From the NCBI RefSeq assembly GCF_016909015.1, contig NZ_JAFBFA010000008.1:62001-126000 (forward strand): 64,000 nt of DNA, read 5' to 3'. The notes under the pieces are model-generated. The model did no database searches. It was not told the origin of the DNA and worked only from the letters and a program-made list of their open reading frames with translations. The position numbers and the translations under genes are program-made. The stretch's first letter is position 1, and every line of letters begins with the position of its first letter. Shown here one piece after another: positions 45,269 to 54,021 of the stretch. The stretch comes from Gracilibacillus alcaliphilus (GTDB lineage: Bacteria > Bacillota > Bacilli > Bacillales > Amphibacillaceae).

Positions 45269-46357
45269 ATGTCAGAGAATACGATCACTTTCACCAAAAA
45301 CGAAAACCCAAAAGTAAAGCCGCAATCAGATCAGCTTTCTTTTGGAAAATACTTTACCGACCACATGTTTATTCAAGACTATTCACCACAAGAGGGTTGG
45401 CACAATCCGCGTGTTGTCCCTTATCAGCCGATTGTATTAGATCCGGCCGCAATAATTTTTCATTATGGTCAAACTGTATTTGAAGGTCTGAAGGCTTATA
45501 AAACCAAATCAGGTCAAATCAAGTTATTCCGGCCAGACAAGAATATGGATCGTTTAAACCGTTCTAACGATAGAATGTGTATTCCGCCGATCGATGAGGA
45601 ATTCGCTGTCGAGGCTGTTAAATATCTTGTTCAAATTGACCAAGACTGGGTACCGGATGCTCCTGGCACATCCCTTTATGTCCGGCCATTTATTATTTCA
45701 ACAGAGCCATATTTAGGCGTATCACCGTCGGCTACTTACCAATTTATTGTGATTTTATCGCCAGTAGGGGCTTACTACGAATCAGGAATTAACCCGGTTA
45801 AGATCGCTGTTGAAGATCGCTATGTCCGTACGGTAAAAGGCGGGACAGGAGAGGCAAAGACTGCTGGAAACTATGCCTCTAGTCTAAAGGCGCAAGAAGT
45901 TGTAGCAAAAGAAGGCTATGAACAAGTATTATGGCTGGATGGCATAGAGAAAAAATATATTGAAGAAGTAGGTAGTATGAACGTGTTCTTTAAAGTCAAT
46001 GGTGAGGTGATTACACCGGAACTTAACGGCAGTATTTTGGCAGGGGTTACGCGTGACTCTGTGATTGAACTGTTAAAACACTGGAATATCCCTGTAACAG
46101 AACGCCGTATTACCATGGAAGAACTTTATAACTATCACCAAAAAGGTGAACTGGAAGAAGCGTTTGGTTCCGGAACGGCAGCCGTAATTTCACCGATTGG
46201 CGAATTGGTATGGGAAGGTAAAAAAATGACGATTAACAATAGTGAAACAGGTGAAATTTCTAAACGGTTATATGATACATTAACCGGTATCCAATATGGT
46301 ACAGAGGAAGATGTTTTTAATTGGACTACACCAATCAAAGAAACACTTGAGAAATAA
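45269..46357 (+). CDS. ilvE: Branched-chain amino acid aminotransferase
   Basis: A fold-type IV PLP enzyme that makes Leu, Ile and Val from their 2-keto acids with glutamate as donor. It has 362 residues, the long class II BCAT form. Motifs include FHYGQTVFEGLKAY, LYVRPFIIST, the PLP-lysine region GTGEAKTAGNYASSL, and EVGSMNVFF. AAGGAG precedes the ATG by 7 bases. The gene ends over the promoter of the next unit. It stands alone. Confidence 0.95.
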   Translation: MSENTITFTKNENPKVKPQSDQLSFGKYFTDHMFIQDYSPQEGWHNPRVVPYQPIVLDPAAIIFHYGQTVFEGLKAYKTKSGQIKLFRPDKNMDRLNRSNDRMCIPPIDEEFAVEAVKYLVQIDQDWVPDAPGTSLYVRPFIISTEPYLGVSPSATYQFIVILSPVGAYYESGINPVKIAVEDRYVRTVKGGTGEAKTAGNYASSLKAQEVVAKEGYEQVLWLDGIEKKYIEEVGSMNVFFKVNGEVITPELNGSILAGVTRDSVIELLKHWNIPVTERRITMEELYNYHQKGELEEAFGSGTAAVISPIGELVWEGKKMTINNSETGEISKRLYDTLTGIQYGTEEDVFNWTTPIKETLEK

Positions 46358-46375
46358 ACTAAGATTCGTTATAAT
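46347..46375 (+). promoter_or_regulatory. Promoter of the proBA T-box transcript
   Basis: TTGAGA (46347-46352), 17 bp, TATAAT (46370-46375). It overlaps the last codons of ilvE. Transcription should start near 46382, just ahead of the T-box leader. Confidence 0.75.
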
Positions 46376-46381
46376 AAGAAG

Positions 46382-46637
46382 CAATATATGTCAAAAGTAA
46401 TGATTAGAGTCATTAGTTGATACAAAGGTAAGCAGAGAATGGAATTCATAGGCTGAGAGATTCCATGACCCTCTTGATCAATGAACCTGCTCTATGAACT
46501 GTTAAGCCCAAACTTAACCGTCACTCGGCGTTAGCGAGTTTAAGAGGGTCATCGTTTAGCGATGATCAATAGAAGGTGGTACCGCGGAAACAGCTCTTTT
46601 CGTCCTTACATGTGAGGAGGAGAAGGGCTGTTTTTGT
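46382..46637 (+). promoter_or_regulatory. T-box riboswitch, probably tRNA-Pro, controlling proBA
   Basis: The T-box sequence AGAAGGTGGTACCGCGG is at 46571-46587. It is followed by a terminator (AACAGCTCTTTTC with GAGAAGGGCTGTT and T5, 46589-46636), the standard anti-terminator/terminator switch. In Stem I, GAA-CCT-G at 46483-46489 gives CCU (Pro) as the specifier, followed by a purine as expected. When uncharged tRNA-Pro binds, proBA should be read through. Proline-responsive T-boxes before proBA are known in B. subtilis. Confidence 0.92.
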
Positions 46638-46649
46638 GTAATAAAGATG

Positions 46650-46695
46650 GTTCCAAAAGTCCAATAAAAAATGACGCAGCGAATGTCGAAGTTGG
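46650..46695 (+). repeat. Repeat family A, left-end fragment before proB
   Basis: TTCCAAAAGTCCAATAAAAA then ATGACGCAGCGAATGTC is the left end of family A. It lies between the T-box terminator and the proB ribosome site. No right end is present. Confidence 0.65.
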
Positions 46696-46728
46696 CAATA
46701 ACGGTAATTTTAAAAAGGCGTGAATGAT

Positions 46729-47856
46729 ATGGCAAAACAACGAGTAGTTGTGAAGATTGGCAGTAGTTCTCTAACGAATAAAAATGGTGGTTTGGATTTA
46801 TTGCAGTTGCAGGAACACACACAGGCAATTGCAAAATTAAAGCAGCAAAATTATGAGGTGATCCTGATTTCCTCAGGAGCCGTTTCGGCAGGTTTCTTTG
46901 ATTTGGGATATCCAACAAGGCCGGTCACTGTGGTGGGACGGCAGGCAGCTGCTGCCGTAGGGCAAGGATTGCTGGTTCAGGCGTACACCGACGAATTTCG
47001 CAAATTTAATATGGTTACGTCCCAGTTATTATTGACCAAAGATGTCTTTCGTAATGAGACACAATATAGCAATGTCTATTCGACATTATCAGAGCTGTTA
47101 AAACGTGATGTAATTCCGATCATCAATGAAAATGATACGATTGCGGTCGATGAATTAACGTTTGGTGATAATGATATGTTATCTGCCTTAGTAAGCGGGC
47201 TGGTACATGCCGATTTCTTGATTATTTTAACGGATATAAATGGCCTGTACGATAAGAATCCCAATACAGATCCTACAGCCAAACGTTATGATCGTTTAGA
47301 GACAATCTCAGACGATATATTGCAGCAAACGAATTCCGATTCCGGATCCAAATTTGGAACTGGTGGCATGAAATCAAAACTGATTGCCGCTAAGACGGCG
47401 CTTTCTCTTGGCGTGAAAGTGTTTGTCGGTACAGGAAAAGGGCAAGATAAATTGCTCCGCATTATGCATAATCAAGGAGATGGAACATATATCGGAGAGG
47501 GTTTGACGAACAGCTACCGTAAACAAAAACAGTGGATTGCTTTTCATTCCAAATCGGCAGGTAAACTGCATGTCGATAAAGGAGCAAGTGATGCGATATT
47601 ACATCACGGAAAAAGTCTGCTGCCGGCAGGCATTAAATGGGTAGAAGGAACTTTTGTTGCTGGTGATGTGGTAGAAGTGGTATTTGAGGAAGAAGTTATT
47701 GCCAAAGGTCAAGTCAACTATTCTTCGGAAGAACTTATCAAATCTAAAGGAGAACCTAGTAAAGTAGCAATGGAACAGGCAGATCGAACTCGACCCGAGG
47801 TGATTCATCGAGATCGGTTGGTATTATCGATAAAGGAGGAATATTATTATGAGTGA
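46729..47856 (+). CDS. proB: Glutamate 5-kinase
   Basis: Phosphorylates glutamate, the first and feedback-controlled step of proline synthesis. It has 375 residues: an amino-acid kinase domain (VVKIGSSSLTNKNGG, ISSGAVSAGF, ENDTIAVDEL, GTGGMKSKL) and a C-terminal PUA domain (about 285-365, from SAGKLHVDKGASDAIL). ATG 46729 was chosen over GTG 46720, since that GTG lies in the AAAAGGCG ribosome-site region. It overlaps proA by 8 bases. Confidence 0.96.
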   Translation: MAKQRVVVKIGSSSLTNKNGGLDLLQLQEHTQAIAKLKQQNYEVILISSGAVSAGFFDLGYPTRPVTVVGRQAAAAVGQGLLVQAYTDEFRKFNMVTSQLLLTKDVFRNETQYSNVYSTLSELLKRDVIPIINENDTIAVDELTFGDNDMLSALVSGLVHADFLIILTDINGLYDKNPNTDPTAKRYDRLETISDDILQQTNSDSGSKFGTGGMKSKLIAAKTALSLGVKVFVGTGKGQDKLLRIMHNQGDGTYIGEGLTNSYRKQKQWIAFHSKSAGKLHVDKGASDAILHHGKSLLPAGIKWVEGTFVAGDVVEVVFEEEVIAKGQVNYSSEELIKSKGEPSKVAMEQADRTRPEVIHRDRLVLSIKEEYYYE

Positions 47857-49093
47857 TTTAATCCAGAAAGCACAATTATTGAAGGGGACGACGACTGCTC
47901 TTGGTACAAGTACAACGGAAGCAAAGAATGAGGCATTGTTAATTCTTGCCGATGAGTTACGCAAACAAAAGGATTTCATTATCCAAGAGAACCAGCGTGA
48001 CATTGACAATGGGCGTAATAATGGTATGAGCGAATCATTAATCGACCGCCTTGTCTTAAATGAGCAGCGTATAGATGAAATGGCAGATGCTATGCAAGAG
48101 TTGACGCAGCTGGCTGATCCAATTGGTGATGTGATGGAAGAATGGACCCGTCCAAATGGCTTACGGATTAAAAAAGTACGTGTACCAATTGGAGTAGTGG
48201 GCATGATTTATGAAGCTCGGCCAAATGTAACCATTGACGCAGCAAGTCTTTGCTTAAAAACCGGAAATGCGGTGTTGTTAAGAGGAAGTTCCTCGGCTAT
48301 CCATTCGAATACGGCTTTGGTCAAAGTAATCCATGAGGCCTTGAAACAATCTGATTTACCTGATGCTGCGGTACAATTAATTGAAGATACAAGTCGTCAA
48401 ACCGCGTCAGAGATGTTTAAACTAAACGACTATTTGGATGTATTAATTCCAAGAGGCGGTAAAAACTTAATTGATACTGTAGTAGCGAATTCCTCTGTGC
48501 CGGTGTTAGAAACAGGTGCAGGTAACTGTCATCTATTTATTGATCAGACAGCAGATAAAGAAATGGCTATCAAAGTAGCTGTTAATGCCAAAACACAACG
48601 TCCATCAGTCTGTAACGCAATCGAAACGATCTTAGTAGACCGTACATGGGCAGAACAGCACCTAGCTGAACTTGTGTCAGCACTGCAAGAGAAAGAAGTA
48701 GAAATTCGCGGTGATGCTTTCACACAAAGCAAAGGAAATAATATTAAGGCAGTCACAGACGAAGATTATTATGAAGAATTTAACGATTATGTTGTAGCAG
48801 TAAAGGTCGTAGATACAGTCCAAGAAGCAATCGACCATATTAACCAATATGGTACGACACACTCGGAAGCAATTATATCTGAGGACGATCAGCATGTCGT
48901 CGATTTTATGAATCAAGTAGATGCAGCAGCCGTTTATCATAACTCATCGACTAGATTTACTGATGGCTTTGAATTTGGGTTTGGAGCAGAGATTGGAATT
49001 AGTACGCAAAAATTACACGCCAGGGGACCAATGGGCTTAGAAGCACTTACCTCCAATAAATATTTACTGTTCGGTAATGGTCAAACCAAATAA
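47849..49093 (+). CDS. proA: Glutamate-5-semialdehyde dehydrogenase (gamma-glutamyl phosphate reductase)
   Basis: Reduces glutamyl phosphate with NADPH in the second step of proline synthesis. It has 414 residues. Motifs: RVPIGVVGMIYEARPNVT, the LIPRGGKNLI loop, the catalytic Cys in TQRPSVCNAIET, and the end FGFGAEIGISTQKLHARGPM. Its start codon lies inside the end of proB and follows AAAGGAGG. The family A repeat begins straight after its stop codon. Confidence 0.97.
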   Translation: MSDLIQKAQLLKGTTTALGTSTTEAKNEALLILADELRKQKDFIIQENQRDIDNGRNNGMSESLIDRLVLNEQRIDEMADAMQELTQLADPIGDVMEEWTRPNGLRIKKVRVPIGVVGMIYEARPNVTIDAASLCLKTGNAVLLRGSSSAIHSNTALVKVIHEALKQSDLPDAAVQLIEDTSRQTASEMFKLNDYLDVLIPRGGKNLIDTVVANSSVPVLETGAGNCHLFIDQTADKEMAIKVAVNAKTQRPSVCNAIETILVDRTWAEQHLAELVSALQEKEVEIRGDAFTQSKGNNIKAVTDEDYYEEFNDYVVAVKVVDTVQEAIDHINQYGTTHSEAIISEDDQHVVDFMNQVDAAAVYHNSSTRFTDGFEFGFGAEIGISTQKLHARGPMGLEALTSNKYLLFGNGQTK

Positions 49094-49098
49094 AGAGG

Positions 49099-49246
49099 TT
49101 GTTCAAAAAGCCCAACAAAAATGACACGGCGAATTTCTGCGTTGGCTTGCTTTTCCGCTACTCACGTATTAAAAACATACGCTCCGTTGCTCAAAGGCTA
49201 CGCCGCCTTGAACTTCTTGGTCCTTTTTATTGAACTTTTTGAACAC
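49099..49246 (+). repeat. Repeat family A, short copy after proA
   Basis: A 148-bp element with inverted ends. The left, TGTTCAAAAAGCCCAACAAA, pairs with the right, which ends TATTGAACTTTTTGAACA. Its inner segments GGCGAATTTCTGCGTTGGC and ACGCCGCCTTGAACTT match the copy at 18069-18366. The strong stem may also act as a terminator-like structure after proBA. Confidence 0.8.
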
Positions 49247-49281
49247 GCAAATAAACGGTTTTTCTTTTCAACCATTTCCTG

Positions 49282-49425
49282 TATAATGGATGCTAGATTG
49301 AGAGTACTTCCTTGTAAGTTTTTCTCACAACTAAACTATGGAAGCAGATTTAATCCCTATATTAACCATTTATAGAAAACGGAGCTTCCCATGACGTTGG
49401 GCTGGGAAGGTCTTCGTTTTTCTTA
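49282..49425 (+). promoter_or_regulatory. ppaC leader with an intrinsic terminator
   Basis: A TATAAT at 49282-49287 could start a transcript that reaches a strong terminator at 49376-49422 (AAAACGGAGCTTCCCA with TGGGAAGGTCTTCGTTTTT) just before the ppaC ribosome site. The leader of about 90 nt before the terminator has small complementary parts (CTTCC with GGAAG). I recognise no known riboswitch. It may be an attenuator, or simply a terminator for a short RNA with a second ppaC promoter beyond it. Confidence 0.5.
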
Positions 49426-49449
49426 ATAGAGTAAAAAGGAGCATGAGAC

Positions 49450-50373
49450 ATGACGAATACATTAATTTTTGGACACAAGAATCCTGATACAGACACGATC
49501 TGTTCAGCAATTGCCTATGCCGAATTAAAGAAGGCATTAGGGGAAGAGACAGAAGCTGTGCGCTTAGGAGAAGTAAATAATGAAACTCAATACGCGTTAG
49601 ATCAATTCAACCAATCAGCACCGCGCATGGTTGAGAATGTATCAGACGAAGTAGACCAGGTTATCTTGGTTGATCATAACGAACGTCAGCAAAGTGCTGA
49701 TGATATTGATCGTGTACAAGTATTGGAAGTAATCGATCATCATCGTATCGCCAATTTCGAAACAAAGGATCCTGTCTATTATCGTGCAGAACCTGTTGGT
49801 TGTACAGCTACGATTCTTAATAAGCTATATAAAGAGAATGGTGTCGAAATCAAAAAAGATATCGCAGGTCTGATGCTGTCTGCGATTATTTCTGACTCCT
49901 TACTATTCAAATCTCCAACATGTACAGAACAAGATGTAGAAGCTGCCAAAGAATTAGCTGCCATTGCCGGAGTAGAGGCCGAAGAATATGGTCTTAATAT
50001 GTTAAAGGCTGGTGCAGATCTAAGTGATAAGTCTGCGAAGGAATTAATTACAATGGATGCTAAAGAATTTGATATGAACGGCCACAAAGTCGAGATAGCC
50101 CAAGTCAATACAGTGGATGTGAATGATGTATTAGCACTTCGTAGTGAGATTGAGCCAGTTATCGAACAAACGGTAGCAGATAAAGGTCTTTCCTTGTTTG
50201 CCTTTATTATTACAGATATCTTAAATAATGACTCCGTTGTACTTGCAGTAGGAGATGAACTTGCTAAGGTAGAGGCGGCATTTGATGTAACCTTAGATAA
50301 TCAAACAGCAGCATTGCCTGGCGTGGTATCCCGTAAGAAACAAGTAGTGCCAAACTTACAAAATGTTTTTTAA
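49450..50373 (+). CDS. ppaC: Manganese-dependent inorganic pyrophosphatase (family II)
   Basis: Splits pyrophosphate in the cytosol. It is a DHH-family enzyme of 307 residues. Metal-binding motifs are FGHKNPDTDTICSA, ILVDHNE, EVIDHHRIANFE, and the DHHA2 end has the substrate-binding SRKKQVVPNL. The ATG follows AAAAAGGAG. Family II enzymes need Mn or Co. It ends at a terminator. Confidence 0.96.
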   Translation: MTNTLIFGHKNPDTDTICSAIAYAELKKALGEETEAVRLGEVNNETQYALDQFNQSAPRMVENVSDEVDQVILVDHNERQQSADDIDRVQVLEVIDHHRIANFETKDPVYYRAEPVGCTATILNKLYKENGVEIKKDIAGLMLSAIISDSLLFKSPTCTEQDVEAAKELAAIAGVEAEEYGLNMLKAGADLSDKSAKELITMDAKEFDMNGHKVEIAQVNTVDVNDVLALRSEIEPVIEQTVADKGLSLFAFIITDILNNDSVVLAVGDELAKVEAAFDVTLDNQTAALPGVVSRKKQVVPNLQNVF

Positions 50374-50389
50374 TGTAAGTCATTCTTGT

Positions 50390-50418
50390 AAAAAAGACAG
50401 GTAAATACCTGTCTTTTT
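50390..50418 (+). terminator. Terminator after ppaC
   Basis: AAAAAGACAGGTA pairs with TACCTGTCTTTTT with a 2-base loop. Confidence 0.92.
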
Positions 50419-50452
50419 ATTTAACTTTGTATAAGTAAGGGTGAATTTTTTG

Positions 50453-51025
50453 ATGAAAAGGTTAATAGCAGGTGCTGTTTGTTTATTTCTTATTGCTTGT
50501 ACGGGACAGAATGAAATTCAGCCTAGTCAATTAACCGATCGAGAACAGTGGATGGTTAGTTCGTTTGCTGATTATTTCTTTTTATTCGATTACCATCTAA
50601 AAGAAGACTATCAAGAAATTGAGCTATGGGCAGAGCAGTGGCAGAACGGAGAATTGGCGAATGAACAGCCCTATCTTTATACCACTCAAGTAGACACCAA
50701 GGGAAGCCTTCTGTTTTCTGTAACAAATGATGAAGAGGCAGATTCTGCAGAAATTACCATCGGAACGATCGAATCGGAGGGCAGCGGTACAGCAAGTTTT
50801 GTCTTAGACTTCCCTCATGACAATGTTGATTATGTGCTTTCAGAGAATACATTTCCAGAGGGTGAATGGAACGATGAGGTTGTTTTTGCCATACTAGGTT
50901 TTGATACTAGTGAAAATTTTGGGGATAGTGTAACTATTTCTTCTTTTGAAACACCTGATCAACTTCAAGATGAGTTAGCAAACTATAAAGAAGCCTTCGT
51001 GTTTAAAGGGAAATTGATCAAATAA
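50453..51025 (+). CDS. Putative lipoprotein of unknown function
   Basis: A 190-residue protein with a signal peptide and a lipobox. MKRLIAGAVCLFLIAC ends in Leu-Ile-Ala-Cys, so the mature lipoprotein should begin at Cys16. The mature part is acidic and rich in Glu, Asp and aromatic residues, with no motif that I recognise. ATG 50453 gives the shortest good signal peptide; in-frame GTG 50441 and TTG 50450 lie just ahead, and AAGGGTG overlaps the GTG. It is 17 bases from the methyltransferase gene, so the two probably share a transcript. Confidence 0.78.
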   Translation: MKRLIAGAVCLFLIACTGQNEIQPSQLTDREQWMVSSFADYFFLFDYHLKEDYQEIELWAEQWQNGELANEQPYLYTTQVDTKGSLLFSVTNDEEADSAEITIGTIESEGSGTASFVLDFPHDNVDYVLSENTFPEGEWNDEVVFAILGFDTSENFGDSVTISSFETPDQLQDELANYKEAFVFKGKLIK

Positions 51026-51042
51026 AAGAAGGAAGTATAAAA

Positions 51043-51828
51043 ATGATTATTACAACGACTGGGCGTACGAAAGATGCCCAAATCAAGGAAGCTTTACGTT
51101 TATCCAATACATATAATATTCCTTATATACCGAGAAAAAAGACATCTATCGCCAAGTTAAAAGAAAGACACCAAAGGGATATCCTTGTTGTTGGGGGAGA
51201 GCAGCTTTATCTTTCACCGCTCCTGCAGTCAGAAAAGGTATTTTTTCATCCTAGTTTGGCGATGATCAGGGCGAAGCGAATCGCTAAAGGTGAAAGTGAT
51301 ACCTTTATTGAAGTGGCTGGATTAAAACCAGGAATGTCATTGTTAGATTGCACGTTAGGTTTAGCCTCTGACAGTATGATTGCAAGTATGACGGTAGGTG
51401 ACACTGGACATGTTACGGGAATCGAAGGCAGTTTTCCCTTAGCTGTTCTTTTGAAAGAGGGGCTTTCTTCATTAGATACTGGTTATTCTGTTTTGAATGA
51501 GGCGATGAGACTTGTTGAAGTAGAGTATGGAGATCATGTTGATTATCTGCAAACTCTGCCTAATAACAGCTATGATGTTGTCTATTTTGACCCTATGTTT
51601 ACCGAAACAGTCGAGGAATCTGTTCATATGCAAGCGATCAAGGCGACAGTTCTAACCAATGATCTATCAGAACAAATAATAGAAGAAGCGAAAAGAGTAG
51701 CCAGTACCCGTGTAGTTTTAAAAGACCATTGGCAAAGTAAGCGTTTTGAGCAATACGGTTTTAAACAGTTAAAAAGAAGATCGGCCTTGTTCCATTATGG
51801 AATCATTGATCTGCAAACAGAAGAGTAG
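51043..51828 (+). CDS. Class I SAM-dependent methyltransferase (RsmJ-like)
   Basis: A 261-residue methyltransferase. SAM motif I appears as MSLLDCTLGLASDSMIAS, and the catalytic-type motif is YFDPMF, close to the DPM-type motif of the 16S rRNA m2G enzyme RsmJ. The N-terminal 75 residues (TTTGRTKDAQIKEAL, YIPRKKTSIAKL) are an additional domain shared with the Bacillus YpiP type. An RNA target is plausible but unproven. AAGAAGGAAG precedes the ATG. Confidence 0.78.
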   Translation: MIITTTGRTKDAQIKEALRLSNTYNIPYIPRKKTSIAKLKERHQRDILVVGGEQLYLSPLLQSEKVFFHPSLAMIRAKRIAKGESDTFIEVAGLKPGMSLLDCTLGLASDSMIASMTVGDTGHVTGIEGSFPLAVLLKEGLSSLDTGYSVLNEAMRLVEVEYGDHVDYLQTLPNNSYDVVYFDPMFTETVEESVHMQAIKATVLTNDLSEQIIEEAKRVASTRVVLKDHWQSKRFEQYGFKQLKRRSALFHYGIIDLQTEE

Positions 51829-51869
51829 ACGCTACTGCTGCTATAATAACCAGCTCTCCCCCAGCCTTG

Positions 51870-51897
51870 GATATTTTTTGGCTGAAGGCTTTTTTAT
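51870..51897 (+). terminator. Terminator after the methyltransferase
   Basis: AGCCTT and AAGGCT arms around an A/T-rich loop, followed by T6. The stem is short. Confidence 0.6.
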
Positions 51898-51949
51898 GTT
51901 AAAATGAAATGAAAGGGTTTTATTTTTTTCGGCTATGGAGTGATCATAA

Positions 51950-52243
51950 GATGGAGCTAGAGCATGGATGGCCGTTATTATTCTAAGCCGTGAGTTTGCT
52001 GTTACTGGGCTTCGATTAATTGCTATAAAAGAAGGAATAGTCATTGCTGCAAGTAATCTAGCGAAATGGAAAACAAGAATGCAAATCATGGCTATTTCGG
52101 CATTATTGCTCCATAATTACCCTTTTATTTATATTAATCTCCCATTTGATACGATATTCTTATGGATAGCATTGATCATAACGTTGATATCTGGATGGGA
52201 ATATTTTTCTAAAAACAAACAAATTTTACTGAAGAGTATGTAG
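51950..52243 (+). pseudogene. pgsA C-terminal fragment
   Basis: An open frame of about 97 codons matches only the C-terminal half of phosphatidylglycerophosphate synthase (WMAVIILSREFAVTGLRLIA then LAKWKTRMQ and three membrane helices). The catalytic CDP-alcohol phosphotransferase motif D-G-x2-A-R-x8-G-x3-D-x3-D should lie upstream, but a stop codon closes the frame at 51947. It is therefore inactive as PgsA. Translation from ATG 51968 is possible, as GGAG lies 11 bases ahead. A functional pgsA must lie elsewhere. Confidence 0.8.
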
Positions 52244-52287
52244 ATTTTTCTAAATTAATAGTAGCAACATAATAAAGGAGATAAACA

Positions 52288-52761
52288 ATGAGTGACACAA
52301 TATACCACAAGATATGGACTGTTTGCATGATTCGAAAAGGGGATCAAGTACTACTGCTTAATAGACAGCATGATGATTTTAAAGGTTATATCCCTCCAGG
52401 CGGAAAGGTAGATTTTCCAGAAAGTTTGGTGAAGAGTGCTATAAGAGAAGTCAAGGAAGAGACTGGGCTGGAAGTGACCAATTTACAGTATAAAGGCCTT
52501 TATGAATATGTCAATCCAGTGGCAGACAAGCGTTATATGATCTTTAACTATATTACTACTGAATTTACAGGTGAACTATTGGAAGACTTTCCAGAAGGCG
52601 AAGCTGTTTGGGTAAATATTGAGGACGCTTATAAGCTGCCTATGCAGCAATCAATCCGCCGCCGGTTTCCTTTGTTTTTTGAAGAGGGAACGTTTGAAAT
52701 CCAAGTCACATGGAATCATCAAGAGGACAGAGCAGGAGAAGTTTCCATTCTTCGTACATAG
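52288..52761 (+). CDS. NUDIX hydrolase
   Basis: A 157-residue NUDIX enzyme of the MutT/8-oxo-dGTPase type. The NUDIX box is G-G-K-V-D-F-P-E-S followed by AIREVKEETGLEV, complete with REVKEETG. Such proteins split nucleoside diphosphates linked to another group; the substrate is not predictable. The start follows AAAGGAG. A possible remote link to the pgsA fragment upstream is position only. Confidence 0.9.
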   Translation: MSDTIYHKIWTVCMIRKGDQVLLLNRQHDDFKGYIPPGGKVDFPESLVKSAIREVKEETGLEVTNLQYKGLYEYVNPVADKRYMIFNYITTEFTGELLEDFPEGEAVWVNIEDAYKLPMQQSIRRRFPLFFEEGTFEIQVTWNHQEDRAGEVSILRT

Positions 52762-52778
52762 GGGACAGGGGGCTGTTT

Positions 52779-53879
52779 TCAGCCTTCCCCTTCATTTTGT
52801 TGATAAATCCACAAGGCTACTTGCAGCATGAAGGCGTCTTTAAAAATTCTAGGATCATAACCGGTTTCCTTTGTTATTTTGTTAAGACGGTAGATTAAGG
52901 TATTGCGATGTAAAAATAAAGCATCAGCTGTTTTCTGGATATTGAGATTATGGTTAAAGAAGCTATTCAAAGTATGCGCCTTTGCTTGATTCATATGCTG
53001 TAATACACGATTGGCAAATCGTTCTCTAAGTGTTTGATCCAGTTGATAGAACAGAGCTCTTGCCTCTAAGTGGGCGAAAGAAACAATTTCGATGGCAGGG
53101 TTACTTAATTTTAAGGCCAGTTTACAGTCGGAGTAGGCCTGATTAAATTGCTCCAATTGATCAAAAGGTAAGCTATAAGCCAATTTGAAGTTTATTTGCA
53201 ACTGTTTTAAGAGCTGTACTAACGGTTGAATTTTTACTAGTATTTCCTTTTCCTCCAGCCTGCTGATGGCAATAAACAGTCGTTGCAGCCCGCGAAAACC
53301 TGCAATTGCTGTATGACTTCCGAATATTCGTTCTATTTTTTGGATGAAATCTTGTTTCTGTATAGTAAGTTCGTCTATTTGCACGACAATGATAGTAAAC
53401 GGAGGGAAATCCAGTTCCAACATACCTAATCCACGCTTGATATCCGTATATGCCGGAGGTGTCTTTAACACCTGTTCAATAATCATTTCTTTAGTACGTT
53501 GTCTCCATTCCAATTGGGAAGCAATAAATTCCTGGTTAATCATTAATTCAGTAGCCATTCTGACCAGTTCTCCAATATCACCCATTTGATTGGGGTTACC
53601 AGTAATACCGATCACGCCAATAATTTGTTCATGAAAGGTGATGGGTAAATTAATTCCAGGCTGTGCCCCGGCCCAGGCTTGATCCTGATCCGTATAAATA
53701 ATGACTGTCTTGCCACTTTCTAAAACAGCTAGTGCTCCTTCATGGACTTGATGCAGTCTAGATTCGTCTCGGGTAGCGATAATCAGGCCTTCTGTATCCA
53801 TAATATTAACATTTCGATTCAATCGTACAGATGTTTCTTGTACAATGGCATCAGCAATTTCCTTAGTTAAAATATTCAT
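52779..53879 (-). CDS. cdaR: CdaR-type regulator (sugar-diacid / glycerate)
   Basis: A transcription regulator of 366 residues. The N-terminal sugar-diacid recognition domain begins NILTKEIADAIVQETSVRLN. The middle is a GGDEF-like CdaR domain, and the C-terminal PucR-type helix-turn-helix is NIQKTADALFLHRNTLIYRL. In E. coli CdaR controls glucarate, galactarate and glycerate use. Here it is divergent from glycerate kinase, so it probably controls that gene. No box could be read with confidence in the 100-bp shared gap. Confidence 0.88.
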   Translation of the reverse strand: MNILTKEIADAIVQETSVRLNRNVNIMDTEGLIIATRDESRLHQVHEGALAVLESGKTVIIYTDQDQAWAGAQPGINLPITFHEQIIGVIGITGNPNQMGDIGELVRMATELMINQEFIASQLEWRQRTKEMIIEQVLKTPPAYTDIKRGLGMLELDFPPFTIIVVQIDELTIQKQDFIQKIERIFGSHTAIAGFRGLQRLFIAISRLEEKEILVKIQPLVQLLKQLQINFKLAYSLPFDQLEQFNQAYSDCKLALKLSNPAIEIVSFAHLEARALFYQLDQTLRERFANRVLQHMNQAKAHTLNSFFNHNLNIQKTADALFLHRNTLIYRLNKITKETGYDPRIFKDAFMLQVALWIYQQNEGEG

Positions 53880-54021
53880 AATGTCCCGCCTTTGGTTAAA
53901 ATAAACAAAAAAATAAGTAAATGATTCATTTTTTTATATGTTATAACCATATACATTCTAAGTCAAGCTTTGTATAATGGAACACAGACATATCGAAAAC
54001 GCTTACCTAGGATGTGATAAC

